From Codonopsis lanceolata (taxonomy: Eukaryota > Streptophyta > Magnoliopsida > Asterales > Campanulaceae): a DNA stretch of 64,000 bases. Positions 11,292 through 21,088 of the stretch are shown piece after piece. A program made the translations under genes and the position numbers. The notes beneath the pieces are model-generated. The model searched no databases. It saw only the letters and a list, made by a program, of their open reading frames with translations, and was not told the origin of the DNA. The DNA is taken from assembly GCA_013146195.2 (NCBI GenBank), contig CM028381.1, positions 59,030,744 through 59,094,743 of the forward strand, read 5' to 3'. The stretch's first letter is position 1. The number at the start of each line of letters is the position of its first letter.

Positions 11292-12614
11292 TGTAACGCC
11301 CCAAACTCGGTTCCGACACCGCGGTCCCACAATTTGGCCACGTCACCATTATTAAATACTAAACCACAAAATATCCAAAATAAAACATTACAATTTTTCT
11401 AACCAAAATACATTACCGTATATTACAAATCCCAAGATATAATTAACTCCACTAATCCCAAACAAATAATTGTTCATTTAAAATAACCGTCAAAGCTAAG
11501 CAATTTATTCTTGCACGAGTCACCCTTCACATAGTCCACCCGAGCCCAAAAGGATCTCAAAAGTTACTTACGACCTGAAGAAAAGTAGAAAAGGGTGAGC
11601 GAACAATGCCCAACAATTTCATATACAACCCCTCCGGTTTCTAAGGAAGAGTTGACCACAAAAATTATATTTCGCCAAAAAGTCAAATAGTCTTAACAAG
11701 AACAATAATTGCATCAACCAGATATAGAGATTATAAAACCAAATACAAATGTAAATCAGGAATTCCATGTGAAAGATAAGGCTCAAAACAAATACGAGAT
11801 CTCCAATTGCCGCTAACCGTCCCATACCGATTGGAAACAAGGAACACACGTACGTAGATTCCATGATCACTTAAGTGGTTAATTCGATCTGACTAACTGC
11901 CCCAATGAGCTTGAGCCCAACGGGCCTAAACCCGCAACGGGCCTGAAGGTATATCCGGATAACCTCACCACATGTCCAGTGGTGTTAAATAATTTCTTCG
12001 TTTCACTAATGTTACATATTTCACGTAACAATTTATTTTACTTAGTGATCACGGGGGAGTTCCAAACAAAGTCAAATGTCGAAAAAAAATATATGTAATC
12101 CATTTTTCCAACGGATTGATATTTCAAAGAAGTCAAACATGGGTTATCAAAATTTGGAGTATGAACAAAATAGGTTCGACGAAGTTCAAAGCAAATATCG
12201 GCGAGTGCCGAGCATGCATTTACAAGTAAATGTAAAGGCAATAAAGTTTATAATGGAAATAATCCATTACCTGATTAGCGGGTATACAACGAAACAAATA
12301 TCACCAACTCCGGAAGAAAGCTAACCACTCTTGTCCAAATCTCAAAACTTGTCGAGGTGCACTCGCGATCCAACCCGTCGTCACTCTCCGAGTCTTCGTC
12401 ACCTTTTTGTCTCCACAACGACTCTCTCAACTCTCAGTTTGTTCGATTGCTGATGCTGAAACAAGAGGCACAACTCTTTTTATACTCACCGTGAGCAACC
12501 TTTTCAGCTCCTCCACTACTGTAACCGTTTACCGTTTCTTTTCGATGGAAGTAACGCCCAATCTCCATATCCCCTAATTAGTGACTGTAATTAACTTAAG
12601 GTAATAATTAAGAC

Positions 12615-12655
<41 letters not shown>

Positions 12656-12746
12656 GTTATTATTATTAATATTATTATAATTATTATTATCATTATTATT
12701 GTTATTATTATTATTATCATTATTATTATTATTATTATTATTATTG

Positions 12747-12777
<31 letters not shown>

Positions 12778-13006
12778 TATTGTTGTTATTATTATCATTA
12801 TTTTTATCATTATTATTGTTGTTATTATTATTGGACCATCAATTTGGCTCAAGCCCAATCACAAATAAATAACCCAAATGTGTACCAAAACTAAGTGAGT
12901 TTGCTATTAAATTAAAATAAGCCCAATTAACTATTTTATTCAAATTAGAGCAAACCATAAATACCAGCCCAAGTACATTTATTCCAAAAAAAAATACTAT
13001 AAAAAA
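11292..13006 (-). repeat. 5' LTR of chromovirus
   Basis: It matches 1683-3381 over almost its whole length but lacks the final 16 or so bases, because it is joined to SIRE-like sequence at about 13007. It contains the longer ATT microsatellite. Confidence 0.75.
12617..12832. repeat. ATT/ATC trinucleotide microsatellite inside LTR
   Basis: About 215 bases of ATT/ATC/GTT, expanded relative to 3048-3188 in the sister LTR. Confidence 0.9.
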
Positions 13007-13045
13007 GAAAAAAAATACTTTCAAATTGGAAAGGGCGGTTCAAAG

Positions 13046-13057
13046 TTTATTTAAAGG
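13046..13057 (-). promoter_or_regulatory. TATA-like box in post-pol spacer
   Basis: The complement reads CCTTTAAATAAA. It is conserved as CCTTTAAATAG at 28744-28754 (-) and 36053-36063 (+), each time between the pol stop and the extra 3' ORF. Promoter activity is inferred. Confidence 0.4.
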
Positions 13058-13271
13058 AGAGAAAAAATCTTTAGTGAAAAGTTGTAACTTAAGATATTTT
13101 CAAAGTAATTAAGAAAATGACTTTTAACCCTGTTGCCTTTTTAGAAAACCTTTTCCCGCTTTAATAGACTAAACAATTGAAGTACTAACCATGTAGAAGC
13201 AGAGAGCTTAAGTTCTGCCGGTTAGTAGTAGTTTAAGTCTACAAGTATGAAAGAAAACTAAAAAATAAAGA

Positions 13272-13990
13272 TTAAGCAGTAGGATCAATCATACCAAGAT
13301 TTCTCCTTAAATAAGCAAACCTGGTTGTATCCAGTGGCTTGGTGAGAATGTCAGCCAATTGATGTTCAGTTGGAACGTATTCCAAACTGATGTTACCTTT
13401 TTCCACATGATCTTTGAGGAAGTGATAACGGATATCAATGTGCTTTGTCTTCGAGTGTATCACTGGATTCTTTGAGACTGAAATTGCAGAAGTGTTGTCA
13501 CACATGATTGGACAATTTGCAGTCTTGATGTTATATTCCACTAGTTGCTGCTTCATCCATAGTAGTTGAGAGCAACAGCTGCTGGCAGCAATGTATTCTG
13601 CGGTAGAGTTTGCAACTGATCCTTACTTCTTTCATGACCATGAGACAAGTCTATTTCCAAGAAATTGACAGGTCCCACTGGTGCTTCTTCTGCTCACTTT
13701 GCAGGATGCATAGTCTGTATCTGAGTACCCAACTAAATCGAAGTTGTTGAATTTTGAATGCCAGATACCCAGATTTGTAGTTGTTGAAACATATCTAATG
13801 ATACGTTTGGCAGCAAACAAATGTGATTCCTTTGGATATGCTCTGAAATCTAGCACAAACACAAACAACAAACATAATATTAGGTCTACTGGTAGTGAGG
13901 TAAAGAAGTGAACCTATGATTCCTCGGTACTTAGTCAGGTTCTCTTGCTTTCCCTTCTCATCTTTGTCAAGATGGCAGTCGATAGACAAT
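13272..13990 (-). pseudogene. Copia RNase H domain (broken)
   Basis: The C-terminal part of pol is split over frames 13272-13556 and 13632-13871. Recognisable motifs are YRGIIGSLLYL and LTTSRPNI at the reverse-transcriptase connection, GYSDTDYASCKVSRRSTSG of the RNase H core, and HIDIRYHFLKDHVEKG with YVPTEHQLADILTKPLD at the end. RNase H normally degrades RNA in the cDNA hybrid inside the virus-like particle. Frameshifts near 13600 and 13860 break it. The natural C-terminus LGMIDPTA ends at 13272. A TRIM separates it from the reverse transcriptase. Confidence 0.85.
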
Positions 13991-13992
13991 GG

Positions 13993-14584
13993 TGTAACGC
14001 CCCGAGCCCCAAATCCCGATCCGCTACGTGTAGCCCACACACTGGCCCACTGAGCACGCAGCACCTTGGGTCATCAGGCCCACCACAAGCCGACCCAAAA
14101 GTCCATGGATGATGTTGGTGCCCAGAGGTAGTGTGTGGCCACCATATAAATCAAACACAAGTCTCACATTTACCCGATGTGGGATTGGGGTATTACATTC
14201 TCCCCCACTCAAATCCTTGACGTCCTCGTCAAGGCCGAATCGTACCCCGGGCGATGCAGGAATTAAGAGGTGGCTCGTACGGGGATCAAGAGGTGGCTCC
14301 CACCTTCTGCGGTGTAGCACTTTGGCCCGTACAGCACTTTGTTCCCACATTTCTGGCCGGGACCCGCTCTGATACCATTTGTAACGCCCCGAGCCCCAAA
14401 GCCCGGTCCGCTACGTGTAGCCCACACACTGGCCCACTGAGCACGCAGCACCTTGGGTCATTAGGCCCACCACAAGCCGACCCAAAAGTCCATGGATGAT
14501 GTTGGTGCCCAGAGGTAGTGTGTGGCCACCATATAAATCAAACACAAGTCTCACATCTACCCGATGTTGGATTGGGGTATTACA
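13993..14584 (-). mobile_element. TRIM (miniature LTR retrotransposon)
   Basis: 592 bases with two almost identical 205-base terminal repeats (13993-14197, 14380-14584), both TGTAACGCCCCGAG...GGGGTATTACA. The 182-base interior has, on the minus strand, a primer site (complement of GCTCTGATACCA, 14366-14377) and a polypurine tract (complement of TTCTCCCCCACTC, 14198-14210). It has no coding capacity. The flanks AATGG (13988-13992) and ATTGG (14585-14589) form a target duplication with one mutated base. The related copy at 29660-29675 reads CATTGGAG uninterrupted at this site. The repeats show no 5S rRNA-like boxes, so it is not Cassandra. Confidence 0.9.
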
Positions 14585-14586
14585 AT

Positions 14587-15530
14587 TGGAGTCTCGAATC
14601 CTTTAGCTGAATCAAGACCAAATTTTTTGATGAGTTCCTTTGCATATTTGGTTTGCCTGATGAAGATCCTGTCGGAAGACTGTTGAATCTGAAGTCCTAG
14701 AAAGTAGGTGAGCTCTCCCATCATGCTCATCTCGAACTTGCTTTGCATCAGCTTCTCGAATCTTTTGCATATGCGTTGATTTGTAGATCCAAAGATAATG
14801 TCGTCCACGTAGATTTGTACCAGAAGAGAATGACCTTTGTGCTTTAAGATGAACAGAGTTGTGTCTTTTCTTCCTCTCACGAATCCTTGTTCAATTAAGA
14901 ACTTGGATAGAGTTTCATACCAAGCTCTGGGAGCTTGTTTCAGGCCGTAGAGTGCTTTCTTGAGTCGGTACACATGATCCTGTTTGTCTTGGATGACAAA
15001 ACCTGGAGGTTGTTCAACGTATACCGTTTCTTGAAGATCACTATTGAGAAAGGCACTCTTCACATCCATCTGATAAACTTTGAAGTCCATGAACGAAGCA
15101 TATGCTAGAAAGAGTCTGATTGCTTCTAATCTAGCAACATGAGAAAATGTTTCATCGAAGTCAATTCTTTCTTCCTATCGGTAGCCTTGAGCAACCAATC
15201 TAGCTTTATTTCTGGTGACATTTCCATCTTCATCTTTCTTGTTTCTGAATAACCACTTGTTACCTATAACTGGATGACCAGTAGGTATTTGAACTAAGCT
15301 CCATACTTTGCATCTTTCAAACTGGTTCGGCTCTTCTTGCATAGTTTCAATCCAGTAATGGTCTTCAATAGCTTCATCAATCTTCTTTGGCTCAATTTCA
15401 GACACGAATGTGAATGCAAACATAGTCTCATTTCGAACTCTATTTCTCGTACGAACTCCTGAGTTGAGATCACCAATGATTTGAGAGATGGGGTGATCTC
15501 TTGTTTCAATAACAACTGGAAGAAGGTCAC
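14587..15530 (-). pseudogene. Copia reverse transcriptase (one stop)
   Basis: The domain reads in a single frame from about 15423 to the TRIM. It shows NKARLVAQGYR near the N-terminus, then YQMDVKSAFLNSDLQE, KALYGLKQAPRAWYE and the catalytic box QIYVDDIIFGSTN, followed by KFEMSMMGELTYFLGLQI. A single in-frame TAG at 15175-15177 follows GYR, where relatives have Gln. The catalytic Asp pair is intact. The enzyme would copy element RNA to DNA in the particle. Upstream of about 15430 the frame slips in the linker to integrase. Confidence 0.85.
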
Positions 15531-15596
15531 TTCTGGTGAGTTCTTCCCTTAAAGATTCTGGAGTGGGTAGAGAAGGAGATTCACCAAAATCAGGTT

Positions 15597-16824
15597 CTAA
15601 AGAGATATGATCTTTAATACCTTCATTTTTTGGTGAACAAGAAGAGTGAGTGATCTGTAAAGGAGTTTGGGGTAGAACAGAAGAGATGGGTTCAGGGTCA
15701 ACAGAAGAGTTGGAACTGGTACTAGCAGAGTTGAAGTCTGTCGGTGTAGGGTTAGCAGAACTGGAAGGGTCTGCAGTTGGAGAATTCTGAGGTGGAGTAG
15801 GAGTAGAAGCTGTATTTGTACCTGTCTCAACATCATCAGAATCATTAGCAACATTTTTAGAGCCTTTCGAGACTCTAATAAATCATATTCATCAAAAGTA
15901 ACATGTACAGATTCTACGATTTTTAACGAAGTTTTGTTAAATATGCGAAATGCTTTTGAATGTTTGGAATAGCCCAGAAAAATTCCTTCGTCTGATTTTG
16001 AATCAAATTTACCTCTATATTCCTTTCCATTATAGAAATAAAACATTTACAGCCGAAGATTTTGAAAAATCCTATGTTTGGGGCTCTTCCTCTCCATATT
16101 TCATATGGAGTTTTGTTATGAAACTTGTTTTTACCAGGGATCTATTCTGGGTAAAACATGCAGAGTTGACGACTTCTGCCCACAAGTACTTTGGAAGTCT
16201 TGCTTCCGCCAACATAGTTCTTGCTGCTTCAATAAGTGTTCTGTTCTTCCGTTCAGCTACGCCATTTTGTTGAGGAGTTCCGGCAGCAGAGAAGTTGTGG
16301 CCGATCCCGTGGTCATCACAATGTCTTTCAACACCGTTGTTCTTGAATTCGGTGCCGTTGTCTGATCTGATGTCATTAATGTCTTCAATCTTTTGGGTTT
16401 GAAGTCTTCTAAAAAGAGCGGTGACCAGATCATATGTCTCATCTTTTGAAGTCATTGTTTCGATCCAGGTGAACCTAGAGTAGTCATCAACTACTACAAG
16501 TGTGTACTTGTCTTCAGAGATACTGACTGTAGTGATTGGTCTAAAGAGATCCATATGCAGAAGTTGAAGAGGTCTGGTCGTTGACATGACAGACTTTCTT
16601 TTGAAGGAAGACTTGGAAACCTTTCCTAATTGGCAAGCTTTGCAACTTCTGTCATGGTCGGCAGACACCGTAGGTAGACCTTTGGCAAGCCCATCTTTGG
16701 AGAGCTTGGAGAGGTACTTGAAGTTGAGGTGACTGAGACGCTTGTTCCTAAGCCAACTATTGTCATGAATGTTGTTAGCAACTAGGCAAAGACTGGAGGA
16801 TCTCCCTAGAAGATTTAAGTCCAC
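15597..16824 (-). pseudogene. Copia integrase (frameshifted)
   Basis: From the 5' side (16824) it contains the pre-integrase zinc region (KRLSHLNFKYLSKLSKDGL, then CKACQLGK). The rve core follows, with catalytic acids in LHMDLFRP, IRSDNGTEF and the GVAERKNRTLIEAA helix, all present. A frameshift near 16110 moves the expected VNKFHNKTPYEIW run out of frame. The C-terminal part resumes at 16046 with FYNGKEYRGKFDSKSDEGIF. A second shift near 15880 garbles the linker. Integrase would insert the cDNA into host chromatin. Confidence 0.85.
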
Positions 16825-16839
16825 GACATAGACGTTTCC

Positions 16840-17214
16840 TTATCTATTGCCGGTCAGTAATGTTGAGTAGGATTCACGATCTTTGATGAGACATTGGTTG
16901 GAGGAGAATTGGCAGATGAGTCCTTTGTCACAGAATTGAGATATGCTCAGAAGATTATGCTTTAAGCCGTTTACTAGAGAAACTTTGTTGATGGAGAGAC
17001 TTCCTCTAGTGATTGAGCCATACCCAATTGTTTTCCCTCTTGCATTGTCGCCAAAAATCACCATAGGACCTTTGGCTTCAGCTATATCTGTGAGTAGACT
17101 TCTGTTCCCTGTCATGTGTCTTGAACACCCACTATCAAGGTACCAGATGTCTTTATTTTCTGAATCTATAGCCATGAAGCAGACCTGAAAATGATCAAAG
17201 AAACAAGGTCCCAT
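16840..17214 (-). CDS. Copia aspartic protease segment
   Basis: An open 124-residue stretch with the retropepsin signature WYLDSGCSRHMTGN, then FGDNARGKTIGYGSI and LLSISQFCDKGLICQF, the usual copia protease layout. The active-site Asp-Ser-Gly is intact. It is part of the polyprotein, so the listed Met is not a true start. A single TAA near 16839, after GNR, interrupts the path to integrase. Confidence 0.8.
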   Translation of the reverse strand: MGPCFFDHFQVCFMAIDSENKDIWYLDSGCSRHMTGNRSLLTDIAEAKGPMVIFGDNARGKTIGYGSITRGSLSINKVSLVNGLKHNLLSISQFCDKGLICQFSSNQCLIKDRESYSTLLTGNR

Positions 17215-17238
17215 TTATTTTCTTTTGGGTCCTGAGGA

Positions 17239-18459
17239 TTAACAACCTTTTGGAACCCATACCTGCCTAACCTTGAGAGAACTAGGTCTCTCAGATTTTG
17301 GTGTGAACCTTAGCAGGCATTCTGGGGCCAGATGGCCTAAATAATTGCAAGAATGACAAAGATGAAAGTTCCATGGAGGATTGTGATTAGCTTTAGTTGT
17401 AGAGTGCTTGTGATTATCCTTGTTCTTAACAGCAGTCTTGGGTTCAGCTAGCTTGTTGACAGTAGACTTAATTGATTTCTGTTGAACCTTCCTTGTTTTG
17501 TTACCAGTAGACTTAGCCTTGGCTGGTCTGTTGTTAACCATTTTAGGAGGATTTGGTAGAATACCTTTAAGTTTACTGTCAATAGATTTAGGTGCCTTTC
17601 CCATTTCATAGACAAACTTGATAGGAGCCAGCAGAGATTTCTTAGGTCTACCGCTAGCAGACTTTGCCTTGGCAGAGCTATTGTAGGTAGACTTTGATTT
17701 CTCTACCGTTCCTTTTTCAACCTTCTCATTAGAAGCAGTTACTTTGGCTTTTCCTTTCTGAGCCTTGGGGTAAATGTATGGTACACTTGTATAACCAAGT
17801 CCATGTTTACCCTTGTTTCCAAAAGTCTGTTTGGAGAAGGAGATATCATAAGCAGTCTCAGAGGTTTCACCTTTCTTAGTGACAGAAGAGTATGTTGAAC
17901 TGGGCTCATCATTATTGCCTAAGCCAAATTTATCTCCATTAGGCTTTTGGCTTGAAAGGATTCCTTCAAAGGTTTCCTTAGCGCTGTTCCAGGAGTCAAT
18001 TGTCTTTTGCAAGTCAATCTTCTCCAGGTCAAGCCCTTTGATGTGCTCAGTAAGACAGTCAACTTTGTCACAAAGGAATTTGTTTTCTCCTTTTAACTTG
18101 ATATTTTTCTGTTGACAGCTATTGAGAGTTTGAATCTCAGCTGCCAGCATAGATTTCTCAACATCAAGCTTCTCAAAGTTCTTGGCAAGTTTTACATAGG
18201 CTACTCTAAAGGAATTGAACTCTTCAAGCATTTCTTGATTATCCTTGAGCAGTTCTTCCTTACTGAAGTTCTTACAGTTGATCTCACCTTTTTCTAAGGG
18301 ACTTAGTGAGATTTCGACTTCATGTTCAGAGTCATAGGTAGAACTTGAATCATGAGCTATTAAGCATATGTTAGCTTGCTCACAATCGTCCTCTTCCTCT
18401 TCTGAATTAGTCTCAAACCATGTAGCAACCTGTTTTTCTTCAATGCCTTCAGCCAACAT
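17239..18459 (-). CDS. Gag C-terminal extension: coiled coil and second zinc knuckle
   Basis: A 406-codon uninterrupted frame. Residues about 40-190 are Glu/Lys/Leu-rich with heptad-like spacing (coiled coil, e.g. NFEKLDVEKSMLAAEIQTLN). Residues 230-350 are Lys/Ser-rich and basic. Near the end is a knuckle CHSCNYLGHLAPEC (CX2CX4HX4C), then VRQVWVPKGC and a stop. Long Gag extensions of this sort are typical of SIRE/Maximus elements. It continues the first Gag block after a frame break at 18460-18487. Related copies lie at 61764-62524 (+). Confidence 0.75.
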   Translation of the reverse strand: MLAEGIEEKQVATWFETNSEEEEDDCEQANICLIAHDSSSTYDSEHEVEISLSPLEKGEINCKNFSKEELLKDNQEMLEEFNSFRVAYVKLAKNFEKLDVEKSMLAAEIQTLNSCQQKNIKLKGENKFLCDKVDCLTEHIKGLDLEKIDLQKTIDSWNSAKETFEGILSSQKPNGDKFGLGNNDEPSSTYSSVTKKGETSETAYDISFSKQTFGNKGKHGLGYTSVPYIYPKAQKGKAKVTASNEKVEKGTVEKSKSTYNSSAKAKSASGRPKKSLLAPIKFVYEMGKAPKSIDSKLKGILPNPPKMVNNRPAKAKSTGNKTRKVQQKSIKSTVNKLAEPKTAVKNKDNHKHSTTKANHNPPWNFHLCHSCNYLGHLAPECLLRFTPKSERPSSLKVRQVWVPKGC

Positions 18460-18486
18460 ACCTTTATGTTTTTGAAATTTCTTACA

Positions 18487-19468
18487 CTAAGGCTTTCGGT
18501 ATGCTTCGAATTTTGGCTTTGGACATTTAGAGGCGAAGTGACCAGGTTTTCTACAGTTATAACACACAAGCTCTTCGTTAGATGAGCTTTCAGCAGTTTT
18601 TCTAAAAGGCTGCTGGTGTGTGTCCTTCCTTCCATATTTTGCAAACTTTTTGAAACGTTTTACAAACATAGCAAATTGTTCGTCTGAAAGAAAATCGTTT
18701 TCACTGGATGAAGTAGAAGGTTTGTTTTCAACTGTGGTCTCTTCTTGTACCATGGCAGGCAAGGACACAGTTCTGAACTGTTTGTCCTGCTCTAGAGCTT
18801 GATTCACTTCGAGCTCATAAACCTTTAAACTTGCGTAAAAACTACGGAGAGTCATTTCGTTTAATTTTTTAGATTCTTTCATGGCAGTGGTCTTAACATG
18901 CCACAGACTACCTAGAGAGCCTAGAAATCTCATATTCATTTCCTTTTTGTCATAAGTTTTACCTAGAGAAAAGCAGCTATTTATTACCTCACTGAAGCGA
19001 TCGTATGCTTGTCTCAAGGTTTCCTTGGAATCCTTCTTGAAGTAGTCGAATTGCAGGATGAAGGTATACTTTCTATTGTCTCTTGTGTCTTGGTCTCCTT
19101 CCAAGTATTCAACAAGAGCCTCCCACATTTCTTTTGCAGAAGTACACCGGATCATTTGTTGGTAAGTACTGGTGTCTAGTGAGCTAGTTATGATGTTGAT
19201 GGCTTTGCTACAGTTCTACTAGTTTTCTGTTGTTCTCTGTCCATTCAGATTCTTCTTTGGGTACTTCAGCAGGATTTCCAGTGATGGATGCCAGAAGAAT
19301 TGCCTTCATTGGTACATGACGTCCTGTTATTACGCATTTCCATAACCTGTTGTCAATAGAATTCATAAAATACATTACCTTATCCTTCCAGACATCGAAA
19401 TGGCCTTCGTCCAATATTGGGACGTGGTTCGAATTTGATGTAGGCAGCATGTAGTGTGTTTGTGCCAT
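18487..19468 (-). pseudogene. Gag N-terminal block (copia)
   Basis: It begins at 19468 with MAQTHYMLPTSNSNHVPILD and FDVWKDKVMYFMNSID, the N-terminal motif of copia Gag. The frame is lost around 19160-19210 and resumes at 19155 with MWEALVEYLEGDQDT, the UBN2-type gag domain. It ends in a zinc knuckle CYNCRKPGHFASKC (CX2CX4HX4C) and a stop after EAYRKP. Gag forms the particle and binds RNA through the knuckles. The start Met lies about 55 bases after the primer site, as expected. Confidence 0.8.
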
Positions 19469-19523
19469 TGGATCGTGACTCTCAAGAGTTTAATCTTGGA
19501 AAAACTAGTTTTCAAAAAGTTAA

Positions 19524-19535
19524 GCTCTGATACCA
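19524..19535 (-). other. Primer-binding site of SIRE-like element
   Basis: GCTCTGATACCA is the complement of TGGTATCAGAGC. It lies two bases inside the 5' LTR edge at 19538. Confidence 0.85.
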
Positions 19536-19537
19536 AT

Positions 19538-19600
19538 TGTTAGTCCTAAAGGGCACAATAATAAGCTAGAAGGGGGGGGGGTTGAATAGCTGATCGATGT
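19538..19600 (-). repeat. Truncated 5' LTR of SIRE-like element
   Basis: About 60 bases matching the inner end of the LTRs at 23963 and 40835 (CACAATAATAAGCTAGAAGG...GGTTGAATAGCT). It is then replaced by Athila-type LTR sequence. The run of G at 19573-19584 is longer than in the other copies. Confidence 0.75.
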
Positions 19601-20898
19601 ATTTTGTACGTCGATTTTATATGCTTCTATGACTTAAATTATGCTATTTCACGAGGCTTTTGGCTACTAATATATGTTTTCGGTGAGTTTTGTAAGTTTC
19701 AGGGTTATTAGTGAAAATACGTGAAACTCCAGGGTTTTAAGTGCAAATTTCAAGAAAGGCCAAAAAGGAAAAATGAAGAAAGAATGAAAGCTGCAGAATC
19801 TGGAGACCTTGCGGACGCAAGGTGCCCCAGACCTTGCGACCGCAAGGTAGGCAGTACGGGACTTAAAGCCATAAGTCAAGATTTCCAAGGCCGGACATAC
19901 TGGAGACCTTGTGGACGTAAGGTATCCAGCACCTTGCGACCGCAAGGTGGTCAGAATGCGTCAAAGTCGGATTTTCACACAGTCATTCGATTGAATCACA
20001 ACTCCCGAGTATATATAGAAGTCTGATGCTGAGCCAGAAAAGAGGAGGACGGCTGGAAGCTCTCTTTAATAGATTTTAGGTAGTTTTTAGATTGTATAAC
20101 ATAGTTAGGTTTTGTAATTTCAAGTATTGAAGATCAAATCATGTATCCGATCATCTCCATGTGTTGTTCATTGTCTATGATGAACTAAATCATCCATAAT
20201 CTAGGAGGTGGGAGGTAACTTGTATCAAACTTATGCTTTAATTCTTATATATGTTCATTCAATGCTTGTTGATTGTGTTGTTTATCAATCCCTATATTAT
20301 TTTGCTTTGAACAAATGAATGTAATCGCAAATAATAAAGGCCTAGAGGTGCGGATAACTGCATGACCAAGTGCATATGTCGTACACTGGCTCACCAACAC
20401 AATAAATTGGACCTATCGATGCACGAGAGTGATAAGTTAGGACCAGGTTCATAAATGATCTAGGTGACAGATAGATCATAAATCTAGGTGACAACTAGAT
20501 TGACAGTTCCTGTGCTTAGGATATAGAATGGGTGAATTTTGCGGGGATGGAGGCTGAACCAATTGTTCAATAGACTATATCTATCTTTAGTGAACGAACC
20601 CAAGACATTGAATGACATTATTATGAATTGAACATAAAAGAGATACAAGTGAAACCCAGAATCCTAGATTGCCACCCACCATAAGATCTTCATATCTGTT
20701 ATTACTGTCTAATTAGTTAAACATCTATAACTAGTAGTTTAGAGTAGAATTAAATATAAAAACCCCCTTTAGATTAATAATTTGCTATCAATAAATTGCA
20801 CTGTTCGTGATCACTTGTCTCTGTGGGTTCGACCCTTGCTTCCAATACTATTCTATAATAGTCTTGTCCACTTGCAAGGAAAAAGATTAAATAAAACA
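19601..20898 (+). repeat. 5' LTR of Athila-like element
   Basis: The right end ATAAAACA is at 20898, 13 bases before the primer site. The left end is not identified because it abuts the SIRE-like LTR remnant. It contains a TATATATA box at about 20010 and four palindromic motifs upstream of it. Confidence 0.6.
19806..19948. promoter_or_regulatory. Four palindromic 18-mers upstream of TATA box
   Basis: ACCTTGCGGACGCAAGGT at 19806, with variants at 19831, 19906 and 19931: two pairs with 25-base internal spacing, the pairs exactly 100 bases apart. They lie 60-200 bases before TATATATA (20010). A protein-binding or hairpin role is inferred. Confidence 0.4.
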
Positions 20899-20911
20899 TC
20901 GATCAAGTTTT

Positions 20912-20929
20912 TGGCGCCGTTGCCGGGGA
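20912..20929 (+). other. Primer-binding site (tRNA-Asp type)
   Basis: TGGCGCCGTTGCCGGGGA, the Athila-type primer site. Confidence 0.8.
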
Positions 20930-21088
20930 CAAGCTAGTTCACGTAGTTAGTTTGTTGGTAGCGTAGTTTTTAATTTAATTTAGTTTTTAGTTTAATTTTC
21001 AGTTTTTATAAAAATTAAAAATACAAAAAGATTTTATTTTATTTTATTTTATTTAGTTAGTTGTTTTTAATTGCTTTAATTTATTTTT

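Larger units (their letters stand above)
1683..13006 (-). mobile_element. Gutted chromovirus with nested insertions
   Basis: Two related 1.7-kb LTRs in the same orientation, the chromodomain end next to one and a primer site next to the other, suggest one original minus-strand insertion. Most of gag-pol is gone. The interior now contains fragments of at least one other chromovirus-type LTR and the complete TR-GAG element. No target duplication survives: the candidate CATTC at 1678-1682 has no partner at 13007. An alternative is two separate insertions of the same family. Confidence 0.5.
13007..19600 (-). mobile_element. SIRE/Maximus-like Ty1/copia element, gag-pol part
   Basis: Minus strand, in transcription order: LTR remnant (19600-19538), primer site, a long Gag with two zinc knuckles, protease, integrase, reverse transcriptase and RNase H. 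It then enters the spacer that in other copies leads to the extra 3' ORF. The order PR-IN-RT-RH is copia. The long coiled-coil Gag extension and a downstream ORF fit the SIRE/Maximus lineage. The 5' LTR is cut to about 60 bases by the neighbouring Athila LTR. Several stops and frameshifts make it defective. Confidence 0.8.

Noticed and set aside
14109..14499. Overlapping frames of 81-108 codons
   Set aside because: They lie in the non-coding TRIM; the GC-rich repeat lacks stops by chance.
13993..14584. Cassandra TRIM
   Set aside because: The terminal repeats lack 5S rRNA promoter-like boxes.
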